DNA from: Rhizobium ecuadorense
GTDB taxonomy: Bacteria > Pseudomonadota > Alphaproteobacteria > Rhizobiales > Rhizobiaceae
Length of the DNA stretch: 64,000 bases
Direction of reading: 5' to 3'
NCBI RefSeq assembly: GCF_001187535.1
Contig: NZ_LFIO01000935.1
Coordinates: 29,831 to 93,830, forward strand
This document shows, piece after piece, positions 1-7,059 of this stretch. The notes beneath the pieces were generated by a model that saw only the letters and a program-made list of their open reading frames with translations, made no database searches and was not told the DNA's origin. The translations under genes were made by a program, and so were the position numbers. The stretch's first letter is position 1. Every line of letters starts with the position of its first letter.

Positions 1-52
1 TATTTGGTCGTTCCTCTGAGGAGGTACGTACGGACCGCGACGAACTGCGCCG

Positions 53-160
53 TTATGTGCGGGAAGTGCATAGGTTTGTCCCTTCGGCGCTGATACCGCA
101 ATCTCCATTGCCTGCTATCCGCATGGTCCACGGTCCCGGTGTGTGCTTGCTGATCGTCAT
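53..160 (-). CDS. Short phage early protein with a TPGPW motif, possibly truncated
   Basis: This 35-codon frame starts with ATG at 160, behind a GAGGACGAG Shine-Dalgarno-like stretch, and ends with TAA at 53-55. The N-terminal KHTPGPW motif is a recurring signature of uncharacterised phage early proteins, which are usually longer, so a frameshift or truncation near the end is possible. It lies just downstream of three repressor-type operators at 234-317 and would be the first gene of a leftward early transcript. Its function is unknown. The call rests on the motif and context only. Confidence 0.35.
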   Translation of the reverse strand: MTISKHTPGPWTMRIAGNGDCGISAEGTNLCTSRT

Positions 161-233
161 CGTCTCGTCCTCGGTTAAAGCCGGTCCCTGCCAGTGGGCT
201 AGGGGGTGGGTGCGGGTGTTCGTTGAGGAAGAA

Positions 234-317
234 CGTACGCTTTGTACGATCGAAGGTCAAGTACGTTTTGTACGATTTTCGGGAAACGGACGAATTAATC
301 GTCGTACAAAATGTTTG
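234..317. promoter_or_regulatory. Left operator cluster of the prophage repressor (three sites)
   Basis: Three copies of a 15-bp partly palindromic element occur here: CGTACGCTTTGTACG at 234-248, AGTACGTTTTGTACG at 260-274, and an inverted, weaker copy (12 of 15 matches) at 303-317. The same element occurs twice in the repressor/cro intergenic region at 1567-1617, so the two clusters look like the OL and OR of a lambda-like switch. This cluster would control leftward transcription toward position 160. Binding by the repressor at 844-1542 is inferred, not shown. Confidence 0.7.
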
Positions 318-349
318 ACGAGGCGGGAATCAGAGCGTAGATAATGGAA

Positions 350-380
350 AGCCCCGCACGCTTTAGTGAGCGCCGGGGCT
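350..380 (-). terminator. Hairpin, probable leftward terminator
   Basis: AGCCCCG at 350-356 pairs with CGGGGCT at 374-380, with further pairing inside (CGCT with AGCG). Read on the minus strand the stem is followed by TTTCC, giving a short U-run. It would stop transcripts arriving from the repressor side. Confidence 0.45.
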
Positions 381-843
381 GTGACTGGTGAGAATTGGCT
401 TGCGGACCGAACCAGTGATATCACTGATATCATATCGTGCTCAGATTGCAACCAGTTCAGAACCAGAGCGTGCGGAATGACGCGGACCGGTTCGGCCGTG
501 CGCTGGTGATTGGCAAGGAACGGGATCGATCAGGCCAAATGGGTTTCTGGCAACGAAAGTTGGTGGTGTGCCCAGATCGACGGGGAAGCCCCTGAAGAAG
601 ACACCAAATCATGCTGCGGCTTAAAGCAGGCATGTGCGGGATAAGCGGCGGTCGGCTCGGTCGAGCAAGATACCCCTCTCGCAACAGGGAGCCTTGCTAT
701 CTTGGGATGGCGGGGTTCTTGGTTGCGGGCATCACAACGATCTCTCAATCAAGCAAGACCAGATCGAAGAGAGAAAATATAACAGGATAAGCATCCAGAA
801 AGGGCACCTCTAGGAGCCGCGCCTGGTCCAGCCGAACGTGGGA
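381..843. other. Gene-poor stretch between the left operators and the repressor
   Basis: I see no convincing gene here. There is a TGATATCA-rich palindromic patch at about 415-430. There is also one short plus-strand frame (TTG at 510 to TAA at 642) encoding 44 residues rich in Trp and Cys, including a WWC motif, with no clear ribosome binding site. Two minus-strand frames lack recognisable sequence character. The stretch may hold the untranslated tail of the repressor transcript. Confidence 0.4.
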
Positions 844-1542
844 TTATGTCGGAGCGCCCGCCAGCACGATGTAATGAACCGACACAACGGTGTTGCCAGC
901 GAAGCGCAACTCTTTTGCGGGATTGAATTGCTCAAGCACCAGCTCGATGCTGTTTTGCCGGATGAACTTTTTCACGTAGGCCAGCGTCGGCCCGTGCTCT
1001 TCCTGGCGAATCTGGACAATCACGTAATCGCCCTTTTTCACGCGCCTTTTGGGGTCGACATAGCAAATTTCACCGTCCTCATAGCGCGGATACATCGAAT
1101 CCCCGGCGACCTGAACGGCGTAAGCCTCAGAAATCTTCGAAATCGATGGCGGAGCCATAGTCTCGTAAAGAACCGAGCCGTTCATGAGAAATTCCCCATC
1201 GACGCCGCCGACCGCCTGTCCATAGACGGGTATTTTGCGTCCCAAGCCCTCCACTTTATCGCCAATAACAGCGTTGGGTAGTTCAAGATCTCGTAATATA
1301 CCCTCGGAAGTCTCGTTAACGTTAAGGGATGGTTCGCTTCCGTACAGCAGCCACCCGGCATCCACGTTAAAGAGGGCGGCATATTTCTCAGCGGCCTTAC
1401 GAGACAGGTCACGGTTGCCATTTTCGTGACTTATGAGGGTATTTTTATTGATCTCGCGCGGGAACGCCGAGGCGGCCTCGGTCGGGCTGTCAAACCCGGC
1501 CGCAGCTCGCGCTTCCTGTAGGCGATCCTTCGGTTTTTTCAT
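844..1542 (-). CDS. Prophage repressor, XRE helix-turn-helix plus S24 (LexA-like) peptidase
   Basis: This 232-residue protein is the CI-type lysogeny repressor. The N-terminal 70 residues form an XRE helix-turn-helix that binds operator DNA. The C-terminal half is an S24 autoprotease with the nucleophile Ser in VAGDSMYPRY and the general-base Lys in AYVKKFI, so RecA-stimulated self-cleavage and SOS induction are expected. I start it at ATG 1542 because TAAGGTACGA lies just upstream; a frame-open ATG at 1566 lacks such a site and would overlap the operators. It is divergent from the Cro-like gene, and the intergenic operators suggest autoregulation. Confidence 0.9.
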   Translation of the reverse strand: MKKPKDRLQEARAAAGFDSPTEAASAFPREINKNTLISHENGNRDLSRKAAEKYAALFNVDAGWLLYGSEPSLNVNETSEGILRDLELPNAVIGDKVEGLGRKIPVYGQAVGGVDGEFLMNGSVLYETMAPPSISKISEAYAVQVAGDSMYPRYEDGEICYVDPKRRVKKGDYVIVQIRQEEHGPTLAYVKKFIRQNSIELVLEQFNPAKELRFAGNTVVSVHYIVLAGAPT

Positions 1543-1566
1543 TCGTACCTTATGGCTTAAAAACAT

Positions 1567-1617
1567 CGTGCAAGGTGTACGATTTTTTGCTTGCTTTTAT
1601 TTCGTACGTTTTGTACG
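1567..1617. promoter_or_regulatory. Right operator cluster between repressor and cro-like gene
   Basis: Two 15-bp sites, CGTGCAAGGTGTACG at 1567-1581 and CGTACGTTTTGTACG at 1603-1617, lie in the 83-bp divergent interval. A half-site TCGTACC lies at about 1543 beside the repressor start. The second site is nearly identical to the left-cluster sites at 234 and 260. Occupancy would block the cro-like promoter and could modulate the repressor promoter. The regulator is inferred from position and repeat sharing. Confidence 0.75.
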
Positions 1618-1625
1618 TTGTGGAA

Positions 1626-1874
1626 ATGAGCAACAAACCTTCCTCCATTTCCGCCCTCATCGATGAGTGGGACACGATCGCCGAATTCGCATCCGCTGTT
1701 GGGTGCGGATACGAGGCCGCAAGGCAGATGCGCCTTCGCGAAAGCATAGCTCCTGGCCATTGGGGCAAGGTTGTCTCCGCAGCAAAGGCGAGGGCGATCA
1801 ACGGCGTCACGTTTGAGTGGCTCGCCGAGCGACACGCCTCCAGTTCCAAAGCAGCATCGGAGAGCGCGGCATGA
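1626..1874 (+). CDS. Cro-like helix-turn-helix protein
   Basis: This 82-residue protein is the likely Cro counterpart to the repressor. Residues around FASAVGCGYEAARQM form the helix-turn-helix typical of alphaproteobacterial phage Cro/CI-superfamily proteins, followed by an Arg-rich segment and the GVTFEWLAERHA tail seen in such families. I use the ATG at 1626; an upstream GTG at 1575 in frame would translate through the operator at 1603-1617. The gene overlaps the next one by four bases (ATGA), so translation of the early operon is probably coupled from here onward. Confidence 0.75.
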   Translation: MSNKPSSISALIDEWDTIAEFASAVGCGYEAARQMRLRESIAPGHWGKVVSAAKARAINGVTFEWLAERHASSSKAASESAA

Positions 1875-2356
1875 TCTACTTCATCGAATGCAGCGGCCGC
1901 GTGAAGGTTGGCTTTTCCGAAGACCCTTGGAGACGGGTAAGCAAGGTAGCGGCGGACTCCCCGTTCCCCTGCACGCTGATAGGCGTGATGTCCGGCGACA
2001 GAAGCGTTGAAACGCACGTCCAGAAACAGTGGAAACATCTTCATTGCCACCGCGAATGGTTTGCAGCTTCGAAAGAGTTTCTGGTGTGGATCTCGGACAA
2101 CGCCCTGATCCGCAAGGAAAAGACGCTCCCCAAGTCTGGCGACGAAAGAAAGCCGCACAACGAAATGTGCGGCCTGATCGTGAAGCGCGGCGAGAAGATA
2201 AAAATCGCGCGGGAATGCGGCGTTACGCCAGCTGCGGTCGCGCAGTGGCTCAAGGTGCCTGCTGAATATTGCGCCATCGTCTCCAACATTACGGGCCATG
2301 ACCGGCAGGTTCTGCGTCCTGACATTTTCTCGAGCACCTCGGCGTCGATCCAATGA
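1871..2356 (+). CDS. GIY-YIG (MUG113/T5orf172-like) domain fused to a YdaS-like HTH
   Basis: The 161-residue product starts MIYFIECSGRVKVGFS and continues through a segment with conserved Thr, His and Trp residues that resembles the GIY-YIG-type T5orf172/MUG113 fold. The C-terminal 60 residues (IKIARECGVTPAAVAQWL) look like a YdaS/Cro helix-turn-helix. The start codon overlaps the cro stop as ATGA. The fusion suggests a DNA-binding nuclease or regulator of early genes. The nuclease assignment is by motif only; catalytic competence is not established. Confidence 0.6.
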   Translation: MIYFIECSGRVKVGFSEDPWRRVSKVAADSPFPCTLIGVMSGDRSVETHVQKQWKHLHCHREWFAASKEFLVWISDNALIRKEKTLPKSGDERKPHNEMCGLIVKRGEKIKIARECGVTPAAVAQWLKVPAEYCAIVSNITGHDRQVLRPDIFSSTSASIQ

Positions 2357-2409
2357 CCACCCCCACCCCCAAAATGAATCGCGCGATAGCCGCAGCGGAG
2401 GCAGCATGA
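2353..2409 (+). CDS. 18-residue coupled micro-ORF
   Basis: This tiny frame encodes an Ala-rich 18-residue peptide. Its ATG overlaps the stop of the preceding gene as ATGA, and its own TGA overlaps the ATG of the next gene as ATGA at 2406-2409. The double overlap is the same coupling used by many genes of this early operon, which supports translation, possibly to hand ribosomes on to the next gene. It carries the AGCGGAGGCAGC ribosome binding site of that gene within its frame. No function can be read from the sequence. Confidence 0.35.
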   Translation: MTTPTPKMNRAIAAAEAA

Positions 2410-2813
2410 GCGACGACCGTATCAAGCCACCTTTCGAAGGCCAGCAGTTCACCAGCCATCAGCAGTGGGTGAACAAGGCATCGTCGTGGCTCACCTGCCA
2501 CCCTCAGTACAACAACACCGAACACGGTGAGGTCAAAGGCTGGCGCGGCCACCACTTCACGGCCATGTGCTTCGACAGCCTTGGTCGTCGCGTCACGAAC
2601 GGCGGAGATTTCCGCCGCGCCGAAGACGAAGGAACCTTCCCGGTCTGGTGGATTTGGCCCGATCAGATCTGCGAACTTGTGCGGCGTGCTCACTCCATCA
2701 CCCCTGAATTCCCGGAAGACATCGCAGCACATCATGCAGTTGAAGGCTATGCGCCCGTTGAACGGGTGCAGGCAGAAAGACCCAACAAGCTAACCACCGG
2801 AGAAGCAGCATGA
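2406..2813 (+). CDS. Hypothetical phage early protein
   Basis: This 135-residue protein is rich in aromatic residues and His (HHFTAMCFDSLGRRV, FPVWWIWPDQ) and resembles uncharacterised proteins of rhizobial phages. The start at 2406 has a good GGAGG site at about 2397-2401; longer in-frame starts upstream would overlap the GIY-YIG gene. It overlaps the next gene by ATGA. No catalytic motif is visible, and I cannot assign a function. Confidence 0.65.
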   Translation: MSDDRIKPPFEGQQFTSHQQWVNKASSWLTCHPQYNNTEHGEVKGWRGHHFTAMCFDSLGRRVTNGGDFRRAEDEGTFPVWWIWPDQICELVRRAHSITPEFPEDIAAHHAVEGYAPVERVQAERPNKLTTGEAA

Positions 2814-2959
2814 CATTCCTCGGCCCCCTTTTCATCACCCTGGTAGCCGGCGGCTTCTTCCTCATGACCGCTGTCACCGTCGCGGCTTGCGTTCGGTCCG
2901 GTCAGATCAGCCGCGAAGAACAAATTCCCCATCCCCAGCGCAACCCTCCCAGGGCGTAG
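2810..2959 (+). CDS. Small single-pass membrane protein
   Basis: This 49-residue product starts with an ATG overlapping the preceding stop. Residues 3-28 are strongly hydrophobic (LGPLFITLVAGGFFLMTAV), followed by a charged and Pro-rich tail, so an N-out single-pass inner-membrane topology is likely. It is the last gene of this early sub-operon and is followed within 10 bases by a strong hairpin. Its function is unknown; superinfection exclusion or membrane modulation would be guesses. Confidence 0.55.
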   Translation: MTFLGPLFITLVAGGFFLMTAVTVAACVRSGQISREEQIPHPQRNPPRA

Positions 2960-2966
2960 CGGGATA

Positions 2967-3000
2967 GAGGCTGGATCACTTCCCCCTCTGATCCAGCCTC
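2967..3000 (+). terminator. 12-bp perfect hairpin after the first early genes
   Basis: GAGGCTGGATCA at 2967-2978 pairs perfectly with TGATCCAGCCTC at 2989-3000 across a 10-base pyrimidine-rich loop. No T-run follows, so it may be a Rho-dependent stop or processing site, or an antitermination-sensitive site. It starts a run of further hairpins. Confidence 0.5.
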
Positions 3001-3262
3001 AACAGTTTGCATGACGGTAGCGACCAGTTCGCTACGAGACGAAGGGCCAGTGACCCCAACGACGAAACACCCTCATCGAGGTCACTGGCATCTTCAGAGC
3101 CCATCGGGCGGCGGTCGGCTCTGATCTGAATAACTGGTTCCCGGCGGCGGGTGCCTGAGCGAGACGAAGGGGCCAAGGCCCCAGCAAGGGCGGCTCCTTC
3201 GTCTCCAATGATCTGAATGTCCTGTTTGGTCATCTTCAGTAGCTCCGTGAACAAGAGCGAAT
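3001..3262. other. Hairpin-dense non-coding stretch
   Basis: Four more perfect inverted repeats follow in 190 bases: a 7-bp stem at 3017-3035, a 9-bp stem at 3047-3088 (CCAGTGACC with GGTCACTGG), a 7-bp stem at 3095-3123, and a 10-bp stem at 3161-3205 (GAGACGAAGG with CCTTCGTCTC) enclosing a nested GGGGCC/GGCCCC. GAGACGAAGG also recurs directly at 3036. A minus-strand frame at 2976-3254 exists but has no recognisable character. This may be a structured RNA or a replication or regulatory element. Confidence 0.45.
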
Positions 3263-3352
3263 ATGAACCAGAAGGGCGACAAGGTGCACGAACATCACGA
3301 CAGCCACGTGGGATCTCAACCCAAGGGCAATTCGAGAAACAGGAAAAAGGTC

Positions 3353-3658
3353 ATGAGTGCCGTTTTCGAAGCAAGAGACACATTCAGGGATGCCTGGCCT
3401 TTGCGGCGCTATGGCAAGCTCGACAACGTATTTTATCAGGCCGTGCGGTTCATTGCTCCGCGGGTGCAAAAGGAATTCACGATCCGAAGGGCTCGCTCGA
3501 TCTACGAGGGAACGGCGCGCCGGATCGATAGCGAGGAGATGGATGCTCTAAGGGCAGCCATCGTGATGGAGGCGAAACGTGAACACGAAGAACTACGTGC
3601 CAGGCTGGCTACGCTGGACGAAAAGATTGCCGCCTTCGATGCGCGGATGGCTCGCTAA
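3353..3658 (+). CDS. Conserved phage early protein with basic N-terminal and coiled C-terminal half
   Basis: The 101-residue product carries the segment ARSIYEGTARRIDSEEMDAL followed by a Glu/Arg/Leu-rich helix likely to form a coiled coil. This pattern recurs in uncharacterised proteins of rhizobial prophages. I prefer ATG 3353, which follows AGGAAAAAGG. An in-frame ATG at 3263 would add a 30-residue His/Lys-rich, low-complexity extension with a weak ribosome site. A role in DNA binding is plausible but unproven. Confidence 0.6.
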   Translation: MSAVFEARDTFRDAWPLRRYGKLDNVFYQAVRFIAPRVQKEFTIRRARSIYEGTARRIDSEEMDALRAAIVMEAKREHEELRARLATLDEKIAAFDARMAR

Positions 3659-3737
3659 GCACTGGCGGAAGGTGGCCGGCAAGCGGATCGCGTGGGCGGA
3701 ATGGTTGTTGGACGAGCGTAAGGAAGACGACAAGTGA
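3639..3737 (+). CDS. 32-residue basic small protein
   Basis: This short frame overlaps the end of the preceding gene by 20 bases and ends in a GTGA overlap with the start of the cytosine methylase gene at 3734. The peptide is Trp- and Lys-rich (WRKVAGKRIAWAEWLLDERK) and probably a single amphipathic helix. The context of serially coupled genes supports translation. The function is unknown. Confidence 0.45.
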   Translation: MRGWLAKHWRKVAGKRIAWAEWLLDERKEDDK

Positions 3738-4510
3738 CCGCTTATTACAACGAGATAGATCCATACGCGGCCCAATGGCTACGCAATCTCATTGCGGCCG
3801 GTCACATAGCGCCTGGCGATGTAGACGAACGGAGCATCGTAGATGTCCAGCCAGACGACCTTAAGGGATATGCACAATGCCACTTCTTCGCCGGCATCGC
3901 CGGGTGGAGCTATGGCCTTAAGCTTGCAGGCTGGGATGACGATCGACGAGTCTGGACCGGCTCATGTCCATGTCAGCCGCTTTCAAGCGCCGGCAAGCAA
4001 AAAGGTCATCTCGACGAACGACACCTTTGGCCCGCTTTTTTCTCTCTCATCTCCGAGTGCAGACCTGCAGTGGTCTTTGGAGAGCAGGTTGCAAGCCCGA
4101 TTGGCCTCAAATGGATGTCTGCCGTTCGATCTGACTTGGAAGGCGATCGATATGCCTGCGGGATTGCCAGCGTTCCAGGTTTCATCTCGGGTTCGCCCCA
4201 GCAGAGGCAACGGCTTTATTGGGTGGCCAGCTCCAACAGCGCAGGACGCGATGGGCTCAAGAAACCGGACCAGCAGTCGGCAGCCGGGAGCGATCTTTCA
4301 CGGCGGGACGACATTGACGGACGCCGCGGTTCTTTTTGGGCTTCCGCGATCCCAATGGAAGGCGCCGACAATACCCGGCGTCTACTGTCACCCGGAATTA
4401 AGCTCCTGGCTGATGGGCTATCCGAAGGCATGGGACGCCTGCGCGCCTACGGCAATGCCATCGTCCCGCAAGTCGCGGCGGAAGTGATCGGCGCATTCAT
4501 GGATGCCTAA
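3734..4510 (+). CDS. Phage DNA (cytosine-5-) methyltransferase
   Basis: This 258-residue enzyme would methylate cytosine C5, probably to protect phage DNA from host restriction. Visible motifs in order are: motif I FFAGIAGWS (near residue 51), motif IV TGSCPCQPLSSAG with the catalytic Cys, a motif VI variant FGEQV in place of ENV, motif VIII QRQRLYWVA, and motif X RAYGNAIVPQVA near the end. The target-recognition region is short. It starts with GTG in a GTGA overlap. A second long reading frame (3843-4487) runs inside the gene and is discussed as a finding. Confidence 0.85.
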   Translation: MTAYYNEIDPYAAQWLRNLIAAGHIAPGDVDERSIVDVQPDDLKGYAQCHFFAGIAGWSYGLKLAGWDDDRRVWTGSCPCQPLSSAGKQKGHLDERHLWPAFFSLISECRPAVVFGEQVASPIGLKWMSAVRSDLEGDRYACGIASVPGFISGSPQQRQRLYWVASSNSAGRDGLKKPDQQSAAGSDLSRRDDIDGRRGSFWASAIPMEGADNTRRLLSPGIKLLADGLSEGMGRLRAYGNAIVPQVAAEVIGAFMDA

Positions 4511-4550
4511 CCCACCCCCATACACACCCAGGTAACTCAAGAGGGCGGCG

Positions 4551-5441
4551 ATGACGAACCCATACAAGATCGAAGGCCCAGCGCTCATCAGCTTCAGCGG
4601 CGGCCGCACCTCGGCATACATGCTCTATCAGATCCTTCAGGTCCACGGCGGGAAGCTGCCCGACGACGTGGTTGTTTCGTTCGCCAACACTGGCAAGGAG
4701 AGGGAAGAGACGCTTCGCTTCGTTCACGAGTGCGGTAGCCGGTGGGGTGTCCGTATCAGGTGGGTCGAATGGCGCCCTGACCGCAAGGAATCCAAATACG
4801 CGGCCTTTGAGGAAGTTGGCTTCAATAGTGCGAGCCGAAAAGGTGAGCCCTTTAAGGCGCTGATAGATATCAAAAAACGAATGCCCAACACGTTCCAACG
4901 CTGGTGCACGACGTTTTTGAAGATCTACGCCAAGGATGCGCTGATGCGCCAGGAACTTGGTCTTGAGCCTGGTCAATATCTAGAAGTCATTGGGCTTCGT
5001 GATGACGAAGGGCTGCGCATTCTTAATGGGTTTGCTCGGGCAGAAACCGACAAAAGGAAGGTTAGGTATCCGCTCGCCAATGCGAAGGTTAAGAAGCCGG
5101 ACGTAATGCGCTTCTGGCTTGGCGAAAATACCGATCCGAAAAACCTCACACATCCATTGCCGCAGGGGTTCGATCTGGGGTTGGCCTCATGGGAAGGAAA
5201 TTGCGACTTCTGTTTCCAGAAGGGAAAGGGCATTCGCAAGCGCTTGATCCGAGACAACCCGCAGACGCCAGTCTGGTGGCATCAGCGCGAGGTGGATCAC
5301 GACGGATGGTTCGATAGCCGTGATCGCGTGGCCCAACTGGTAGAGCAAGTGCGCGCCAACCCGACTTTCTTCGACGAAGAAGCAGACGATATGGATGCCG
5401 ACGTCGAGTGCGGGTCTTACTGTGCAGGAGAAGCAGCATGA
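4551..5441 (+). CDS. Phosphoadenosine-phosphosulfate-reductase-like protein (PP-loop)
   Basis: The 296-residue protein has an N-terminal PP-loop ATP-binding motif SFSGGRTSAYML, as in PAPS reductases and N-type ATP pyrophosphatases. It also has Cys motifs later in the chain (RWCTTFLK, GNCDFC, CGSYC) that could bind a metal or iron-sulfur cluster. Phage members of this family are often near DNA-modification genes, and here it follows a cytosine methylase. The real substrate is unknown; sulfur transfer or base modification are possibilities. It ends in an ATGA overlap with the next small gene. Confidence 0.75.
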   Translation: MTNPYKIEGPALISFSGGRTSAYMLYQILQVHGGKLPDDVVVSFANTGKEREETLRFVHECGSRWGVRIRWVEWRPDRKESKYAAFEEVGFNSASRKGEPFKALIDIKKRMPNTFQRWCTTFLKIYAKDALMRQELGLEPGQYLEVIGLRDDEGLRILNGFARAETDKRKVRYPLANAKVKKPDVMRFWLGENTDPKNLTHPLPQGFDLGLASWEGNCDFCFQKGKGIRKRLIRDNPQTPVWWHQREVDHDGWFDSRDRVAQLVEQVRANPTFFDEEADDMDADVECGSYCAGEAA

Positions 5442-5518
5442 AACTGATCGATCTCCTGAAATCCGGTCTCGATACCGTCCAGATAGCCGAATACCTCGGC
5501 GGCGGGGAGGCAGCATGA
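5438..5518 (+). CDS. 26-residue coupled small protein
   Basis: The frame overlaps its neighbours by ATGA at both ends (5438-5441 and 5515-5518). The peptide LLKSGLDTVQIAEYLGGGEA resembles half of a helix-turn-helix. A GGGGAGG ribosome site for the next gene lies inside its end. The symmetric coupling supports translation. No function can be assigned. Confidence 0.45.
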   Translation: MKLIDLLKSGLDTVQIAEYLGGGEAA

Positions 5519-5877
5519 TCAGACTCCATCTTCCTTTCCCAATATCCGTCAACGCTCTCTATGCGAACGGGGGCAACAAGCGCGGTCGGCACAAGACGCC
5601 ACGCTATGAGGCATGGATTGCTGAAGCCTCCATCGTCGTCAAGGACAGCATGAGGCAACGGCTCGGGCCGTACAGCATATCCATCTGCCTTCAGGCTCCC
5701 GACAAGCGCGCCCGCGATATCGGTAATCTCGAAAAGTGCGTTTCGGATTTCCTCGTCATGCACGGCATCGTCAAGGACGACAGCTTTTGCCAGCGCTTGC
5801 TGATGACGTGGGGGGAGGGGTTGCCGGCGCCGTGCGTGGTGCTGTTGCAGAAGGCGGAAGAGGATCTGGCGGCATGA
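5515..5877 (+). CDS. rusA: RusA-family Holliday junction resolvase
   Basis: The 120-residue product matches the RusA fold, a homodimeric Mg-dependent endonuclease that resolves four-way DNA junctions during phage recombination and replication. The N-terminus RLHLPFPISVNALY and the acidic catalytic segment RARDIGNLEKCVSDFL followed by IVKDDS carry the expected Asp residues and the Lys. ATG at 5515 is preceded by GGCGGGGAGG, and starts further upstream would overlap other genes. It is coupled to both neighbours by ATGA overlaps. Confidence 0.88.
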   Translation: MIRLHLPFPISVNALYANGGNKRGRHKTPRYEAWIAEASIVVKDSMRQRLGPYSISICLQAPDKRARDIGNLEKCVSDFLVMHGIVKDDSFCQRLLMTWGEGLPAPCVVLLQKAEEDLAA

Positions 5878-6449
5878 CCGTTCGCGCCTCAAATTTTGAG
5901 ATCGTCGCCAACAACTACTACGCCACGGAGCCGTGGGCAACACATGCGCTCCTGCGCCGCTTTCCAATGGCTGGCTATGTCGTCTGGGAGCCTGCCGCCG
6001 GCTCTCACATGATGGCAGACGTTCTCCGCAAGGACGGGGCTACCGTCTGGACGAGCGACATCGAGAACTACGGCCGCAGCCATTGCGAGATGTTCGATTT
6101 CCTATCGGGCCATGTGTCTCCGATGCTGACAGAACGCCCAAATGCCATCGTGACAAATCCTCCATACGGAAAGGGCAATCGTCTGGCCGTCCGGTTCTGC
6201 GAACTGGCTCTTGAGCGCTGCGCCGGCAATGTCGCGATGCTGCTCACTGCCAAGTTCGATTTCGGTAAGACCCGTCATCACCTCTTCCGCGACAATGACC
6301 GCTTCATGGCGAAGATCAACCTCGTCGATCGCATCAGTTGGGCCGGCAATGGCGAGACGGGAACCGAAGACCATGCCTGGTACGTCTGGGGGCCGGAACG
6401 CTCCGGATCGACAGGCCCGAGGATCTTCTACGAGGGGAAAGAGGCATGA
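5874..6449 (+). CDS. NPPY-type DNA methyltransferase-like protein
   Basis: This 191-residue class I methyltransferase-like protein has a SAM-binding motif region VVWEPAAGSHMM (residues about 33-45) and the amino-methyltransferase motif IV TNPPYGKGN (about 97-105), typical of adenine-N6 enzymes. No separate target-recognition domain is visible. Together with the cytosine methylase at 3734 it may protect phage DNA from restriction. It is coupled by ATGA overlaps to rusA and to the next gene. Confidence 0.75.
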   Translation: MTVRASNFEIVANNYYATEPWATHALLRRFPMAGYVVWEPAAGSHMMADVLRKDGATVWTSDIENYGRSHCEMFDFLSGHVSPMLTERPNAIVTNPPYGKGNRLAVRFCELALERCAGNVAMLLTAKFDFGKTRHHLFRDNDRFMAKINLVDRISWAGNGETGTEDHAWYVWGPERSGSTGPRIFYEGKEA

Positions 6450-6862
6450 TCAAGCACTTCACCACCAAGGCAGACGAAACGCCCGAGTTCGTCGAGTTCT
6501 GGAACTCATGGCGGCCCTACGCCCGCCACACCGATGGCCGCGGCGACGCCCGCGATACATTCTTCAAGCACGTCAATGCCGGCGCAGACCCTCGCGATAT
6601 CACCGATGGTGCCAAATATTTCATCCGCACCATGAAGGAGCGCGACAAGGAGTATATCCCGCTCGCCGCCTCATGGATCAACAAGCGGGCGTACGAAGAC
6701 ATGGCCGAATCCGAGCGCGCCCTGCAGCAGCGCGTCGTCGAGCGTGCCCAGGCGGCGAACGTCGTGCCGATTCAGCAGCCAAAGGAAAGCCCAGAGAGAC
6801 GCGCCGAAATGGCAGCTCGTCTCCGTGAGGTTGCCAGCAGCATGCGGGTTACCGGGCAATGA
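6446..6862 (+). CDS. Phage replication-protein C-terminal-domain-like protein
   Basis: The 138-residue product contains a segment resembling the C-terminal module of phage replication initiators: EFVEFWNSWRPYARH, then a middle stretch, then EYIPLAASWINKRAYED. The usual N-terminal winged-helix DNA-binding domain is missing. It sits between the methylase and the DnaA-like gene and overlaps both sides by ATGA, so a role in replication initiation or helicase loading is reasonable but inferred. Confidence 0.55.
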   Translation: MIKHFTTKADETPEFVEFWNSWRPYARHTDGRGDARDTFFKHVNAGADPRDITDGAKYFIRTMKERDKEYIPLAASWINKRAYEDMAESERALQQRVVERAQAANVVPIQQPKESPERRAEMAARLREVASSMRVTGQ

Positions 6863-7059
6863 AAGACTGGCGCCAGATCCACGAACGCCGAGCCGAAGAA
6901 CTCTTCAACAAGGGCTATCGCCTCGCTGAAGATCACATCGGCATCGACGACACGGTTCTCAAGGGTAGGCGTCACACACTCAGACCCGGAACCATATGGC
7001 TATGGGCAACACAGCAGGCATGGGAACCGCCTGCACAGCAGCAAGAGGGCGCAGAATGA
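6859..7059 (+). CDS. Small hypothetical early protein
   Basis: This 66-residue product (KDWRQIHERRAEELFNKGYR) has a basic helical N-terminus and a Gln/Glu-rich end. It overlaps the preceding and following genes by ATGA, which supports translation. No family is recognised. Its position between replication-type genes suggests a small accessory factor. Confidence 0.5.
   Translation: MKDWRQIHERRAEELFNKGYRLAEDHIGIDDTVLKGRRHTLRPGTIWLWATQQAWEPPAQQQEGAE

Noticed and set aside
22..34. GGTACGTACGGACC near the left edge
   Set aside because: It resembles half of the repressor operator but lacks the TTTGTACG half.
257..451. Minus-strand 64-codon frame
   Set aside because: It runs through the terminator-like hairpin at 350-380 and the operators; its apparent pattern comes from the hairpin.
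2976..3254. Minus-strand 92-codon frame
   Set aside because: It crosses five hairpins and shows no protein character or good start.
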